DNA of 64,000 nt from Kumtagia yinganensis. Its GTDB lineage: Bacteria > Pseudomonadota > Alphaproteobacteria > Rhizobiales > Rhizobiaceae. Of this stretch, positions 33,154 to 42,542 are shown one piece after another. Position numbers and translations under genes: made by a program. Location of the stretch: assembly GCF_040081985.1 (NCBI RefSeq), contig NZ_JBEBMH010000008.1:124001-188000 (forward strand). Direction: 5' to 3'. The stretch's first letter is position 1. Every line of letters starts with the position of its first letter. Below the pieces are notes generated by a model, which was not told the origin of the DNA, did no database searches, and was given only the letters and a program-made list of their open reading frames with translations.

Positions 33154-34824
33154 TTACTTCGTGACAAACACCGTCACCAGCGGCTTCTTGCCCCAGGCTT
33201 CGTTGGCGGAGGCGCGCACGGCGCGGCGCACCGCCTCCTGCACGAGATCGAGGTCTTTTCGGCGCGCGCGGGGGATGGAGTCCACCGCGCCGATTGCCGC
33301 ATCGAGCATGAGTTCTTCCAGTTCCTCGCCCGCCGCATCCACCTTGGCGACGCCGATGGCGACGATGTCCGGATCGCCGGACAGCTCATATTTGTCGTCG
33401 AGCACGACATTGACCGCCACATGGCCGGCGAAGGACAGTTTGCGGCGCTCGCGGATGCCCATGGCCTCGTCGTCGCCGATCAGCCGCCCGTCCTTGTAGA
33501 ACTTTCCGAACGGCACCTTGTCGATGATCTCGGCCGCACCCGGCGCCAGCCGGATCACGTCGCCGTCGCGCACCTGTGCGACTTCCGGGATGCCGGACGC
33601 GGCCATCACCGAACCCTGCGCGACCAAATGCGCCGCCTCGCCGTGGACCGGGATACCGATCCTCGGCTTCGTCCATTCATACATGCGTCTGAGTTCGGCG
33701 CGGCGCGGATGGCCCGAAACATGGACCAGCGCGTCATTGTCCTCGACGATCTTGATGCCCTGGTCGATTAGCTGGTTCTTGATCTCGAGGATCGCCTTCT
33801 CGTTGCCGGGAATGGTGCGGGACGAGAAGATGACAACGTCGCCCGGCGACAGTGCGACCGTCTTCATCTCGTCGCGGGCGAGCTTTGCGAGGGCGGCACG
33901 CGACTCGCCCTGGCTGCCGGTGCAAATGACGACAAGATTCTCGCGCGGGATGAACCCGTAATCCTCCTCGTCGATGAATTCGGGCAGGCCGTCCATATAG
34001 CCGAGTTCGCTGGCGACGTTGACCACCCGCTTCAGCGAGCGGCCAAGCAGCAGGCATTGCCGGCCGCAATCGCGCGCCGCTTCGGCAATCGAGCGGATGC
34101 GGCCAACATTCGACGAGAAGGTGGTGACCGCGACCCGGCCGGGCGCCGCCTCGATGACGCCGCGCAGCCCCTGCCCCACCGCCTGCTCGGAGGGCGAATC
34201 GCCATCGCGCAAGGCATTGGTGGAATCGCAGATGAGCGCCAGCACGCCGGCCGCGCCGAGTTCGCGAAAGCGCGCCTCATTGGTCAGCGGGCCGATCTCC
34301 GGCGCCGGGTCGATCTTCCAGTCGGCGGTGTGGACAACGGTGCCGAGCGGCGTGGTGATGGCGAGCGACACCGGCTCGGGGATCGAATGGGTGACGGCCA
34401 CCGCCTCGACGCCGAACGGGCCGACGGAAAATTTTTCGCCGGCGCGAAAGATGTTGATCGGGATTTTTGGGCCGCCGCCGTCCGACTGACGTTTTGCCTC
34501 TAGCAAGCCGGAGGTGAACGGCGTCATCCACACGGGAACCTTGAGTTTCGGCCAGAGGTCGAGCAACGCGCCGTAGTGGTCCTCGTGCGCGTGGGTGATG
34601 ACGATGCCGCGCAGTCTTTCCACACGCTCCTCGATATAGCGGATATCCGGCAGCACAAGGTCGACGCCCGGCAGCGTCGCGTCGGGAAAGGTCACGCCGA
34701 CATCGACAACCAGCCATTCACGCGCATCGGCGGGTCCGAAACCGTAGAGGGCGAAGTTCATGCCGATCTCGCCGACCCCGCCCAGCGGAGCGAAGACGAG
34801 TTCGGGACCTGAATATTTTGCCAT
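33154..34824 (-). CDS. rnj: Ribonuclease J
   Basis: A 556-residue metallo-beta-lactamase/beta-CASP ribonuclease with endo- and 5'-exonuclease activity for RNA maturation and decay. The zinc motif HAHEDHYGALL (residues about 76-86) and ALICDSTNAL (the later metal Asp) belong to the lactamase core. The beta-CASP part has VVICTGSQGESRAALAKLAR and VHVSGHPRRAEL. The C-terminal domain ends PLVTVFVTK. Its 3' end touches a 30-bp inverted repeat. It is co-directional with birA and the nuo operon. Confidence 0.94.
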   Translation of the reverse strand: MAKYSGPELVFAPLGGVGEIGMNFALYGFGPADAREWLVVDVGVTFPDATLPGVDLVLPDIRYIEERVERLRGIVITHAHEDHYGALLDLWPKLKVPVWMTPFTSGLLEAKRQSDGGGPKIPINIFRAGEKFSVGPFGVEAVAVTHSIPEPVSLAITTPLGTVVHTADWKIDPAPEIGPLTNEARFRELGAAGVLALICDSTNALRDGDSPSEQAVGQGLRGVIEAAPGRVAVTTFSSNVGRIRSIAEAARDCGRQCLLLGRSLKRVVNVASELGYMDGLPEFIDEEDYGFIPRENLVVICTGSQGESRAALAKLARDEMKTVALSPGDVVIFSSRTIPGNEKAILEIKNQLIDQGIKIVEDNDALVHVSGHPRRAELRRMYEWTKPRIGIPVHGEAAHLVAQGSVMAASGIPEVAQVRDGDVIRLAPGAAEIIDKVPFGKFYKDGRLIGDDEAMGIRERRKLSFAGHVAVNVVLDDKYELSGDPDIVAIGVAKVDAAGEELEELMLDAAIGAVDSIPRARRKDLDLVQEAVRRAVRASANEAWGKKPLVTVFVTK

Positions 34825-34848
34825 GTCTACCTCTTGCCGGGTACTGCC

Positions 34849-34924
34849 GGGGACAGTTTACTTTCTTTCCGCGGAAAAGCCGAAGCGCTTCAATGCGGGC
34901 GCGGGCGGAAAACGTAGACTGTCC
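34849..34924. repeat. Hairpin repeat of the GGGGACAGTTTA family (copy 1, diverged)
   Basis: The left end GGGGACAGTTTACTTTC leads to TTTCCGC; the right end is GCGGAAAACGTAGACTGTCC, an imperfect reverse complement. It occupies the short gap between birA and rnj. The same left end recurs at 41959 between nuoJ and nuoI, so this is one repeat family. Confidence 0.7.
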
Positions 34925-34936
34925 TCCTCTGCAAAC

Positions 34937-35764
34937 TCACGCCGCGCCGGCCGATGCCACCGCGCCAAAATGCACATCACCCGCGGCAATGGCGATCCTG
35001 CTGCCGCCGTCCTCGCGGATGACGAAGCGGCAATCCTCGTCGATGGTCTCGAAAATGCCGCGCACGATGCGGCCTTCGGCACGCACGGCAACTTCGCCGC
35101 CGAGCCCCGCTGCCCGCTCAAGCCAGCGCTGTCGGATACGGGCGAGCCCCCTGCCCTCGTTCCATTGGCGCATCGTCTCGCTCCAGGCGTCGGCGAGCGC
35201 CAGAAACAGCGTCGCGGCATCGCAGGTGGCACCGAGCGCCCGCAGCGAGGTGGCGGGATAGGGCACATCCTCCGGATAAGCCGCGACATTGACACCTATG
35301 CCGATAGCCACCGCTGCCCTGTCGTCCGAAATCATCGTCGATTCCAGCAGAATGCCGGCCATCTTCGCGCCACTGGCAAGCACGTCGTTCGGCCATTTCA
35401 GCTCGAAGCGAGTGCCGCGCCCACCGCTGCCGCCGTCCGGGGCGACCGCCACGCTGATGCCCGGCGCAACTGCGTCCAACGCATCGGAAAGCGCAAGGCC
35501 GGCAACAAAGCCGAGCGTCGCGGCACGCTGCAAATCGTGGCCGGAGACAAGCAGGAGCGTCGCGGCAAGGTTGCCCTCGGGCGTCGCCCAGGGGCGACCA
35601 CGCCGGCCACGCCCGCTTTCCTGCCGGCTGGCGACCACCCAGAGTTTTCCCGGATCGCCGGCGCGGGCATGCCCAATCGCCAGAACGTTGGTGGAACCTA
35701 CGGTGTCATGCGCATCCAGCCGGTAGCCGTCGGCTATTGCGGTCGGAGGAAGCTGGAATCCCAT
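34937..35764 (-). CDS. birA: Biotin--[acetyl-CoA-carboxylase] ligase
   Basis: A 275-residue biotin protein ligase that adenylates biotin and attaches it to carboxylase lysines. DTVGSTNVLAIGHA and SRQESGRGRRGRPWATPEGN contain the biotinyl-AMP loop (GRGRRGR), and FELKWPNDVLASGAKMAGIL carries the catalytic KWPND lysine. There is no N-terminal helix-turn-helix, so it is the non-repressor type. It lies 4 nt downstream of nuoN, the usual rhizobial location. The ATG at 35764 was chosen by family length. Confidence 0.93.
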   Translation of the reverse strand: MGFQLPPTAIADGYRLDAHDTVGSTNVLAIGHARAGDPGKLWVVASRQESGRGRRGRPWATPEGNLAATLLLVSGHDLQRAATLGFVAGLALSDALDAVAPGISVAVAPDGGSGGRGTRFELKWPNDVLASGAKMAGILLESTMISDDRAAVAIGIGVNVAAYPEDVPYPATSLRALGATCDAATLFLALADAWSETMRQWNEGRGLARIRQRWLERAAGLGGEVAVRAEGRIVRGIFETIDEDCRFVIREDGGSRIAIAAGDVHFGAVASAGAA

Positions 35765-35768
35765 TCCT

Positions 35769-37205
35769 CTAAAAGAACGACTTCGCGGCGGCTTCGGCCA
35801 TAGTGCCGATCGGCCCACCGATCAGCACGTAGAACAAGACGAAGGCACCCGACAGGCCGAGCACCAGCCGGAGTTCCCCGGCCATCGGCAGGAAGCCGCC
35901 AACCGGCTCGTCGAACCACATGATCTTGATGATGCGCAGGTAGTAATAGGCACCCACAACGGAAGCCAGCACGCCGATGATGGCCAAGGTATAGAGGTTT
36001 GCGTTAACGGCTGCGAGGAAGACGTACCACTTGGCCCAGAAGCCGGCGAGCGGCGGAATGCCGGCCAGCGAGAACATCAGGATCGTCATGATCGTAGCCA
36101 TGGCGGGATTGGTCGACGACAAACCCGCGAGATCGCCGATCTGCTCGACATTGCCGTCCTTGCGCCGCATGGCGAGGATGAATGCAAAGGTGCCGAGCGT
36201 CATGACGAGGTAGATCAGCATGTAGATGGCAACGCCGCGCGCGCCGGCTTCCGAATTCGCGGCAAGGCCGACCAGCGCGAAGCCCATATGGCCGATCGAC
36301 GAATAGGCCATCAGCCGCTTGATGTTCTTCTGGCCGATCGCCGCCACTGAGCCCAGCACCATCGAGGCGATGGCGATGAAAACGATGATCTGCTGCCAGT
36401 CCGGCGCAATCGGTTCGAATGCGCCCATGGTGACGCGCACCAGCAGCGCCATCGCGGCCATTTTCGGCGCGGCTGCGAAGAAGGCGGTCACCGGCGTCGG
36501 CGCGCCCTCATAGACGTCGGGCGTCCACATATGGAAAGGCACGGCGGAAATCTTGAAGGCCAGGCCCGCCAGCACGAAGACCAGGCCGAAGACCAGCCCG
36601 AGCTGCCGCCCACCTTCGCCGAGGGCAGCCGCGATCTCGGCGAAGCCCGTGTTGCCGGTGTAGCCATAGACGAGGCTGATGCCGTAGAGCAGCATGCCGG
36701 ACGACAGCGCGCCGAGCACGAAATATTTCAGGCCGGCCTCGGTCGAACGCACGCTGTCGCGGTTGATGGCCGCGACCACGTAAAGCGCCAGCGATTGCAG
36801 CTCGAGCCCAAGATAGAGCGCGATCATGCTGTTGGCAGACACCATCAGCAGCATGCCGAGGGTCGCCAGCATGATGAGCACCGGATATTCGAACTTGTCG
36901 AATTTTTCCGCCTTGGCGAAGCCCACCGACATGATCAGGGTGACGATCGATCCGAGCAGAGTCAGCACCTTCATGAAGCGTGCGAAGGAATCGCTGATGA
37001 AACTGCCGCCGAAGGCCGAGCCGTCGCCGGTGAACAGCAGCAGCCAGGCACCGGCGGCGATCAGTATGGCAACCGCAAGACCCGTGACAGTGGTGTTGGC
37101 GCGTTCCCCGGAATAGACGCCGACCATGAGCAGCGCCAGCGCGCCGAGCGCAACGATAAGTTCCGGCGCGGCGAGCGAGAGACTAAGCGAAAGATCTGGC
37201 GTCAT
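35769..37205 (-). CDS. nuoN: NADH-quinone oxidoreductase subunit N
   Basis: A 478-residue antiporter-like membrane subunit of complex I with about 14 helices. Conserved parts are LGLELQSLALYVVAAINRDS (the helix-5 glutamate), SAVPFHMWTPDVYEGAPTPV (lysine and loop) and IKRLMAYSSIGHMGFALVGL (the central proton-channel lysine). It is the distal gene of the nuo operon, 13 nt after nuoM. Confidence 0.96.
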   Translation of the reverse strand: MTPDLSLSLSLAAPELIVALGALALLMVGVYSGERANTTVTGLAVAILIAAGAWLLLFTGDGSAFGGSFISDSFARFMKVLTLLGSIVTLIMSVGFAKAEKFDKFEYPVLIMLATLGMLLMVSANSMIALYLGLELQSLALYVVAAINRDSVRSTEAGLKYFVLGALSSGMLLYGISLVYGYTGNTGFAEIAAALGEGGRQLGLVFGLVFVLAGLAFKISAVPFHMWTPDVYEGAPTPVTAFFAAAPKMAAMALLVRVTMGAFEPIAPDWQQIIVFIAIASMVLGSVAAIGQKNIKRLMAYSSIGHMGFALVGLAANSEAGARGVAIYMLIYLVMTLGTFAFILAMRRKDGNVEQIGDLAGLSSTNPAMATIMTILMFSLAGIPPLAGFWAKWYVFLAAVNANLYTLAIIGVLASVVGAYYYLRIIKIMWFDEPVGGFLPMAGELRLVLGLSGAFVLFYVLIGGPIGTMAEAAAKSFF

Positions 37206-37218
37206 CTGCCTGTCCCTG

Positions 37219-38757
37219 TCAGTGCGCGGCCGGTTCCGCCGCGGCGGCCGGTTCGGCGGCGGCCGTCTGCGCGCCCGCCTCGATGGATGCGGAAACCTGG
37301 CTGACCAGGGCCTTCACCGAGGCCGCGGTCGCATCGAAGACCGGCGCCGGATAGACACCGAAGAAGATGGTGAGCACCACCAACGGATAAATGATCGCCT
37401 TCTCGCGCGTCGAAAGGTCCAGCAGGCCCTTCAGGCTTTCCTTGGAGAGGACGCCGTAGATCACCCGACGGTAGAGCCAGAGCGCATAGGCGGCCGACAG
37501 CACCACGCCGGTCGTCGCGAACAGAGCCACCCAGGTATTCACCTGGAAGACGCCGAGCAGCGTGAGGAATTCGCCGATGAAGCCGCTGGTACCCGGCAGG
37601 CCGACATTGGCCATGGTGAAGATCAGGAACACCACGGCGTATTTCGGCATGTTGTTGACCAGCCCGCCATAGGCGGCGATCTCGCGGGTGTGCATGCGGT
37701 CGTAGATGACGCCGACGCAGAGGAACAGCGCGCCGGAGACCAGGCCATGCGACAGCATCTGGAACAGCGAACCCTGGATGCCCTCCTGGTTCATCGCGAA
37801 GATGCCCATGGTCACGTAGCCCATATGGGCGACCGACGAATAGGCGATCAGCTTCTTCATATCCTCCTGCATCAGCGCCACCAGCGAGGTGTAGATGATG
37901 GCCACCACAGAGAGGGTGAAGACAAAGGGCGCGAAATATTCGGACGCGAGCGGGAACATCGGCAGCGAGAAGCGCAGGAAGCCGTATCCGCCCATCTTCA
38001 AAAGGATCGCGGCCAGGATCACCGAACCCGCCGTCGGCGCCTCCACGTGCGCGTCGGGCAGCCAGGTGTGCACCGGCCACATCGGCATCTTCACCGCGAA
38101 GGAGGCGAAGAAGGCCAACCATAGCCATGTCTGCATGTTGGCGGGGAAGTCATGCGTCAGAAGTGTCGGGATGTCCGTTGTGCCAGCCTGCCAGTACATT
38201 GCCATGATGGCGAGCAGCATCAGCACCGAGCCGAGCAGCGTGTAGAGGAAGAATTTGAAAGAGGCATAGACGCGCCGCTTGCCGCCCCAAACGCCAATGA
38301 TGATGAACATCGGGATCAGGCCGGCCTCGAAGAACACGTAGAACAGCACGAGATCCAGCGCGCAGAACACGCCGATCATCAGCGTTTCGAGCAGCAGGAA
38401 CGCGATCATGTATTCCTTGACGCGCTTCTGCACCGACTCCCAGGAAGCCAGTATGCAGAGCGGCATAAGGAAGGTGGTCAGGATGACGAACAGCATCGAG
38501 ATGCCGTCCACGCCCATGTGGTAGGAGATACCGCCGCCCAGCCAGTCCCGCTTTTCGACAAACTGGAAGCCTGGGTTCGAATTGTCGAAACCCGACCAGA
38601 TGAACAGCGACACCAGGAAGGTCAGGCTGGTCGTCCATAGCGTCACGTTGCGGATATTGCGACGTGCCGTCTCGCCCTCGTCGCGGATGAACAGCACGAG
38701 CAGCACGCCGACCAGCGGCAGTATGGTGACCAGCGTCAGGATTGGCATGCCGGTCAT
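37219..38757 (-). CDS. nuoM: NADH-quinone oxidoreductase subunit M
   Basis: A 512-residue antiporter-like subunit of complex I. VLFYVFFEAGLIPMFIIIGV carries the helix-5 Glu; FAVKMPMWPVHTWLPDAHVE and MKKLIAYSSVAHMGYVTMGI contain the conserved channel lysines. The C-terminus has an Ala/Glu-rich tail after the last helix. It overlaps nuoL by one base (nuoL stop/nuoM start). Confidence 0.96.
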   Translation of the reverse strand: MTGMPILTLVTILPLVGVLLVLFIRDEGETARRNIRNVTLWTTSLTFLVSLFIWSGFDNSNPGFQFVEKRDWLGGGISYHMGVDGISMLFVILTTFLMPLCILASWESVQKRVKEYMIAFLLLETLMIGVFCALDLVLFYVFFEAGLIPMFIIIGVWGGKRRVYASFKFFLYTLLGSVLMLLAIMAMYWQAGTTDIPTLLTHDFPANMQTWLWLAFFASFAVKMPMWPVHTWLPDAHVEAPTAGSVILAAILLKMGGYGFLRFSLPMFPLASEYFAPFVFTLSVVAIIYTSLVALMQEDMKKLIAYSSVAHMGYVTMGIFAMNQEGIQGSLFQMLSHGLVSGALFLCVGVIYDRMHTREIAAYGGLVNNMPKYAVVFLIFTMANVGLPGTSGFIGEFLTLLGVFQVNTWVALFATTGVVLSAAYALWLYRRVIYGVLSKESLKGLLDLSTREKAIIYPLVVLTIFFGVYPAPVFDATAASVKALVSQVSASIEAGAQTAAAEPAAAAEPAAH

Positions 38758-40913
38758 TAGAAGCTGCTCCCGAGCATCATCCAGGTAACGAGCGCGGCGA
38801 CGCCGATCAGCATCACGAAGGCATAGTGATAGAGGTAGCCGGTCTGCAGCTTGACCGCCTGGTTGGTGAGGTCGACGATGCGCGCCGACACGCCGTCAGG
38901 CCCGAGCCCGTCGATGACGGCGCCGTCGCCCTTCTTCCAAAGGAAGTAGCCGAGTCGCTTCGCGGGCTGCACGAACAGGAAGTCGTAGAGTTCGTCGAAA
39001 TACCACTTGTTGAGCAGGAACTGGTAGAGGCCGCGATGGCGCTCCGCCAGCTTCCTGGGTGCGTCCAGGTCGCGGATGTAGAACTGCCAGGCGACCAGGA
39101 AGCCGGCGACCATCGCGATGAACGGCGAAAGCTTTGCCCAAGCCGGCACCTCGTGGATGGCGTGCAGGATGTGGTTATCCGGCAGCGTATAGAGCGCCGT
39201 CTTCCAGAACGCCTCGTAACCTTCGCCGATGAAGTAGTCGTGGAAGAACAGGCCGGCGAACAACGCGCCGGCGGCCAGCACATAAAGCGGGTACAGCATT
39301 ACGTTCGGCGATTCATGCACATGGTGCATGACGTCGGCGGTGGCGCGCGGGGTGCCGTGGAAGGTCATGAAGATCAGCCGCCACGAATAGAAGCTGGTGA
39401 AGATCGCGGCCACCACCAGCAGGGTGAACGCGACTCCGGCGAAGGCATTGTGGCCGGCGAAGGCGCCCTCGATGATGGCGTCCTTGGAGAAGAAGCCGGC
39501 CGTGCCGATGATGGTGAAGGGAATGCCGACGCCGGTCAGCGCCAGCGTGCCGACGATCATCATCCAGTAGGTCTTCGGGATCAGCTTTCGCAGGCCGCCC
39601 ATCTTGCGCATGTCCTGTTCGTCGGACACGGCGTGGATGACCGAGCCGGAGCCGAGGAACAGCAGCGCCTTGAAGAAGGCGTGCGTGAACAGGTGGAAGA
39701 TGGCGGCGGAATAGAAGCCCATGCCGAGCGCCACGAACATGTAGCCGAGCTGCGAGCAGGTCGAATAGGCGATGACGCGCTTGATGTCGTTCTGCACCAG
39801 ACCGACGGTGGCGGCGAAGAAAGCAGTGATCGCGCCGATGATCGTGACGACGAGCAGCGCGGTCTGCGAATGCTCGAACAGCGGCGAAAGCCTGGCCAGC
39901 ATGAACACGCCGGCGGTCACCATGGTCGCCGCGTGGATCAGCGCCGACACAGGTGTCGGGCCTTCCATGGCGTCCGGCAGCCAGGTGTGCAGCGGCACCT
40001 GCGCCGACTTGCCCATGGCGCCCATGAACAGCAGCAGGCAGATGACGGTCAGCGCGGCATATTTGTCGAGGTGGTAGCCGAGGAAGGTCATTACCGTCTC
40101 GCCGGCTGGCGCGGCTGCGACATCCGCGCCAGGTTCTCCAGCGGCGGCGGATGCCGTTTCGGTCGCGGCGGGGGCGGCCTGCTCGGCGCCAGGTGTTGCC
40201 TCGGTGCCGACGGGCGCGGCCTCATGGCCGGCCTCGGCGGTGGCAGTGCCATGCCCTTCGCCGGTCGTCGCCTCACCGTGCACGGCGGCCGGCGCGTAAT
40301 TGGCGGCGGCATTGGTGAAGATCGTGTCGAACGACACCGAGCCGAACAGCAGGAACACGCCGAAGATGCCGAGCGCGAAGCCGAAATCGCCGACGCGGTT
40401 GACGACGAAGGCCTTGATGGCCGCCGCGTTGGCCGACGGCTTCTTGTACCAGAATCCGATCAGCAAATAGGAGGCGAGACCGACGCCTTCCCAGCCGAAG
40501 AACATCTGGACGAGGTTGTCCGACGTCACCAGCATAAGCATGGCGAAGGTAAACAGGCTGAGATAGGCGAAAAAGCGCGGCCGGTGCGGGTCGTGGTGCA
40601 TGTAGCCGATAGAGTAGATGTGGACCAGAGCCGACACGGTGTTGACCACCACCAGCATCACCACCGTCAGCGTATCGATGCGCAGCGCCCAGTCGGCCTG
40701 CAGGCTGCCCGAATCGATAAAGCGCAGCACCGGCACGGTGAAGGTCTCGACATCGCCGAAGCCGACGGTGAAGAAGGCGACCCAAGACAGCACCGCCGAC
40801 ACCACCAGCAGGCCGGAGGTGATGTATTCCGAGGTCTTGGCACCCAGCGAATTGCCGAACAGCCCGACGATCAGGAAGCCGATTAGGGGGAGGAAGACGA
40901 TGGCCTGGTACAT
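38757..40913 (-). CDS. nuoL: NADH-quinone oxidoreductase subunit L with Ala-rich loop insertion
   Basis: A 718-residue antiporter-like subunit carrying the long lateral helix of complex I. Conserved segments are NLVQMFFGWEGVGLASYLLI (the helix-5 Glu), GAMGKSAQVPLHTWLPDAME and NDIKRVIAYSTCSQLGYMFV. An extra low-complexity Ala/Glu/Gly/Thr stretch of about 65 residues lies at roughly 204-272, between NAAANYAPAAVHGE and APAGETVMTFLGY, in a loop between helices. This explains the length above the usual 610-660 residues. The ATG at 40913 gives MYQAIVFLPLIGFL, the family start. Confidence 0.95.
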   Translation of the reverse strand: MYQAIVFLPLIGFLIVGLFGNSLGAKTSEYITSGLLVVSAVLSWVAFFTVGFGDVETFTVPVLRFIDSGSLQADWALRIDTLTVVMLVVVNTVSALVHIYSIGYMHHDPHRPRFFAYLSLFTFAMLMLVTSDNLVQMFFGWEGVGLASYLLIGFWYKKPSANAAAIKAFVVNRVGDFGFALGIFGVFLLFGSVSFDTIFTNAAANYAPAAVHGEATTGEGHGTATAEAGHEAAPVGTEATPGAEQAAPAATETASAAAGEPGADVAAAPAGETVMTFLGYHLDKYAALTVICLLLFMGAMGKSAQVPLHTWLPDAMEGPTPVSALIHAATMVTAGVFMLARLSPLFEHSQTALLVVTIIGAITAFFAATVGLVQNDIKRVIAYSTCSQLGYMFVALGMGFYSAAIFHLFTHAFFKALLFLGSGSVIHAVSDEQDMRKMGGLRKLIPKTYWMMIVGTLALTGVGIPFTIIGTAGFFSKDAIIEGAFAGHNAFAGVAFTLLVVAAIFTSFYSWRLIFMTFHGTPRATADVMHHVHESPNVMLYPLYVLAAGALFAGLFFHDYFIGEGYEAFWKTALYTLPDNHILHAIHEVPAWAKLSPFIAMVAGFLVAWQFYIRDLDAPRKLAERHRGLYQFLLNKWYFDELYDFLFVQPAKRLGYFLWKKGDGAVIDGLGPDGVSARIVDLTNQAVKLQTGYLYHYAFVMLIGVAALVTWMMLGSSF

Positions 40914-40927
40914 AGAAAAACCTTCGC

Positions 40928-41236
40928 TCAGCCCTTCATCATGTTGACGTCTTCGACCGCGATCGAGCCGCGGTTGCGGAAGAAGACGACGAGAATTGCC
41001 AAGCCGATCGCCGCCTCGGCGGCGGCCACCGTCAGCACGAACAGCGCGAACACCTGGCCGACGAGGTCGCCCAGCGCCGCCGAAAAGGCGACGAAATTGA
41101 TGTTGACCGCGAGCAGGATGAGCTCGACCGACATCAGGATGACGATGACGTTCTTGCGGTTCAGAAAGATGCCGAACACGCCGAGCGTGAACAGAACAGC
41201 CGAAACGGTCAGAAAATGCGCGATACCGACTTGCAT
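40928..41236 (-). CDS. nuoK: NADH-quinone oxidoreductase subunit K
   Basis: A 102-residue membrane subunit with three helices. VIVILMSVELILLAVNINFV carries the conserved Glu of the E-channel, and VAAAEAAIGLAILVVFFRNR carries the second Glu. The ATG at 41236 gives the standard MQVGIAHFLTVSAVLF start. Two nt separate it from nuoJ. Confidence 0.96.
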   Translation of the reverse strand: MQVGIAHFLTVSAVLFTLGVFGIFLNRKNVIVILMSVELILLAVNINFVAFSAALGDLVGQVFALFVLTVAAAEAAIGLAILVVFFRNRGSIAVEDVNMMKG

Positions 41237-41238
41237 GG

Positions 41239-41859
41239 TCAGATGCCCTTCCCCGTCTCGACCTTCTTGATTTCGACGGCCGTGGCCGGCGTGCGCGCCA
41301 CCTGCCGCGAGATGTTCTGGCGCTTGACGCCAACCTTGTGGCGCAGCGTGAGCACGATCGCGCCGATCATCGCCACCAGCAGGATCAGGCCCGCGATCTG
41401 GAAATAGTAGATGTAATCCGTGTAGAGGATATCGCCGAGCGCCGCCGTATTGTGCCTCGTCAGCACGTCGGGCGTGGGCATTGCGACGGAGGTCGCGAGG
41501 TCGGGGACGAAGGCGTAGCCGCCAAGCACGACGATCAGTTCCGCCGCCAGGATGATGCCGACCAGCGCGCCGATCGGCGCATATTGCAGCGCGCCGCTCT
41601 TCAACTCGGCGAAGTCGACGTCGAGCATCATGACGACGAACAGGAACAGCACCGCGACCGCGCCGACATAGACGACGAGCAAGATCATCGCCAGGAACTC
41701 GGCGCCGGTGAGCAGAAAGAGCGCGGCGGCGTTGAAGAAGGTGAGGATGAGATAGAGCACCGAATGCACGGGGTTGCGCGCGGAAATGACCATGAACGCC
41801 GCGGCAACCGCGACGAAGGCGAAGAGGTAGAAGAAGATCGCCTCTAGTCCGTTGAGCAT
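41239..41859 (-). CDS. nuoJ: NADH-quinone oxidoreductase subunit J
   Basis: A 206-residue membrane subunit with five helices. FLLTGAEFLAMILLVVYVGA followed by VAVLFLFVVMMLD is the conserved TMH3 region with its pi-bulge near the quinone/E-channel. The soluble tail ends VKKVETGKGI-like. A repeat hairpin separates it from nuoI, which makes this the widest gap (190 bp) in the operon. Confidence 0.95.
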   Translation of the reverse strand: MLNGLEAIFFYLFAFVAVAAAFMVISARNPVHSVLYLILTFFNAAALFLLTGAEFLAMILLVVYVGAVAVLFLFVVMMLDVDFAELKSGALQYAPIGALVGIILAAELIVVLGGYAFVPDLATSVAMPTPDVLTRHNTAALGDILYTDYIYYFQIAGLILLVAMIGAIVLTLRHKVGVKRQNISRQVARTPATAVEIKKVETGKGI

Positions 41860-41958
41860 TGGGTTCCCCCGGGTTCAAGTCCACGATTCCGCCCTGCCTC
41901 CGGCCGCGAAATCGCGTGTTCCTTAGACGAGCCGTTGCGGCCCGTCCATGTTTGCGCT

Positions 41959-42036
41959 GGGGACAGTTTACTTAATTCCGCTCTCGCCCGCTCGCCGAAC
42001 GCAGCGCCCGAAGGCGGAATTAAACAAACTGTCCCC
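41959..42036. repeat. Hairpin repeat of the GGGGACAGTTTA family (copy 2) inside the nuo operon
   Basis: Positions 41959-41981 and 42014-42036 are reverse complements at 21 of 23 bases (left end GGGGACAGTTTACTTAATTC), with a 32-nt centre. It sits between nuoI and nuoJ and shares its left 15 bases with the copy before birA. It would form a long hairpin in the polycistronic mRNA. Confidence 0.8.
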
Positions 42037-42049
42037 GGTTTCTGCCCGC

Positions 42050-42541
42050 CTACCGATACGGCGCGTCCAGATCGATGTTGCGCGCGATCTCGCGCTCCCA
42101 CCGGTCGCCGTTGGCGAGCAGCTTGTCCTTGTCGTAATAGAGTTCCTCGCGCGTTTCCGTCGCAAACTCGAAATTCGGCCCCTCGACGATCGCATCGACC
42201 GGGCAGGCCTCCTGGCAGAAGCCGCAATAGATGCACTTCACCATGTCGATGTCGTAACGCACCGTGCGGCGCGTGCCGTCGTTGCGGCGCGGGCCGGCCT
42301 CGATGGTGATGGCTTGCGCCGGGCAGATCGCCTCGCAGAGCTTGCAGGCGATGCAGCGTTCCTCGCCGTTGGGATAACGACGCAGCGCGTGCTCGCCGCG
42401 AAAACGCGGGCTAACCGGCCCCTTCTCGAAGGGGTAGTTCAGCGTCGGCTTCGGCGCGAAGAACTGGCGCATCGACAGGAAGAAGGCGCCGACAAACTCC
42501 TTCAGAAGCAGGCCTTTGGCGGCTTGAGCTAAGGCTGACAT
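42050..42541 (-). CDS. nuoI: NADH-quinone oxidoreductase subunit I
   Basis: A 163-residue peripheral subunit that binds two [4Fe-4S] clusters (N6a and N6b) at the quinone-proximal end of complex I. The two Cys motifs are CIACKLCEAICPAQAI and CIYCGFCQEACPVDAI. The ATG at 42541 lies one base after the stop of the small membrane gene upstream (TGAGATG); an upstream in-frame ATG would overlap that gene. Confidence 0.96.
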   Translation of the reverse strand: MSALAQAAKGLLLKEFVGAFFLSMRQFFAPKPTLNYPFEKGPVSPRFRGEHALRRYPNGEERCIACKLCEAICPAQAITIEAGPRRNDGTRRTVRYDIDMVKCIYCGFCQEACPVDAIVEGPNFEFATETREELYYDKDKLLANGDRWEREIARNIDLDAPYR

Positions 42542-42542
42542 C

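Noticed and set aside
38742..40886. Long plus-strand open frame opposite nuoL
   Set aside because: It is a shadow of a conserved membrane-protein gene with shadow-type composition, no ribosome-binding site and no recognisable domain.
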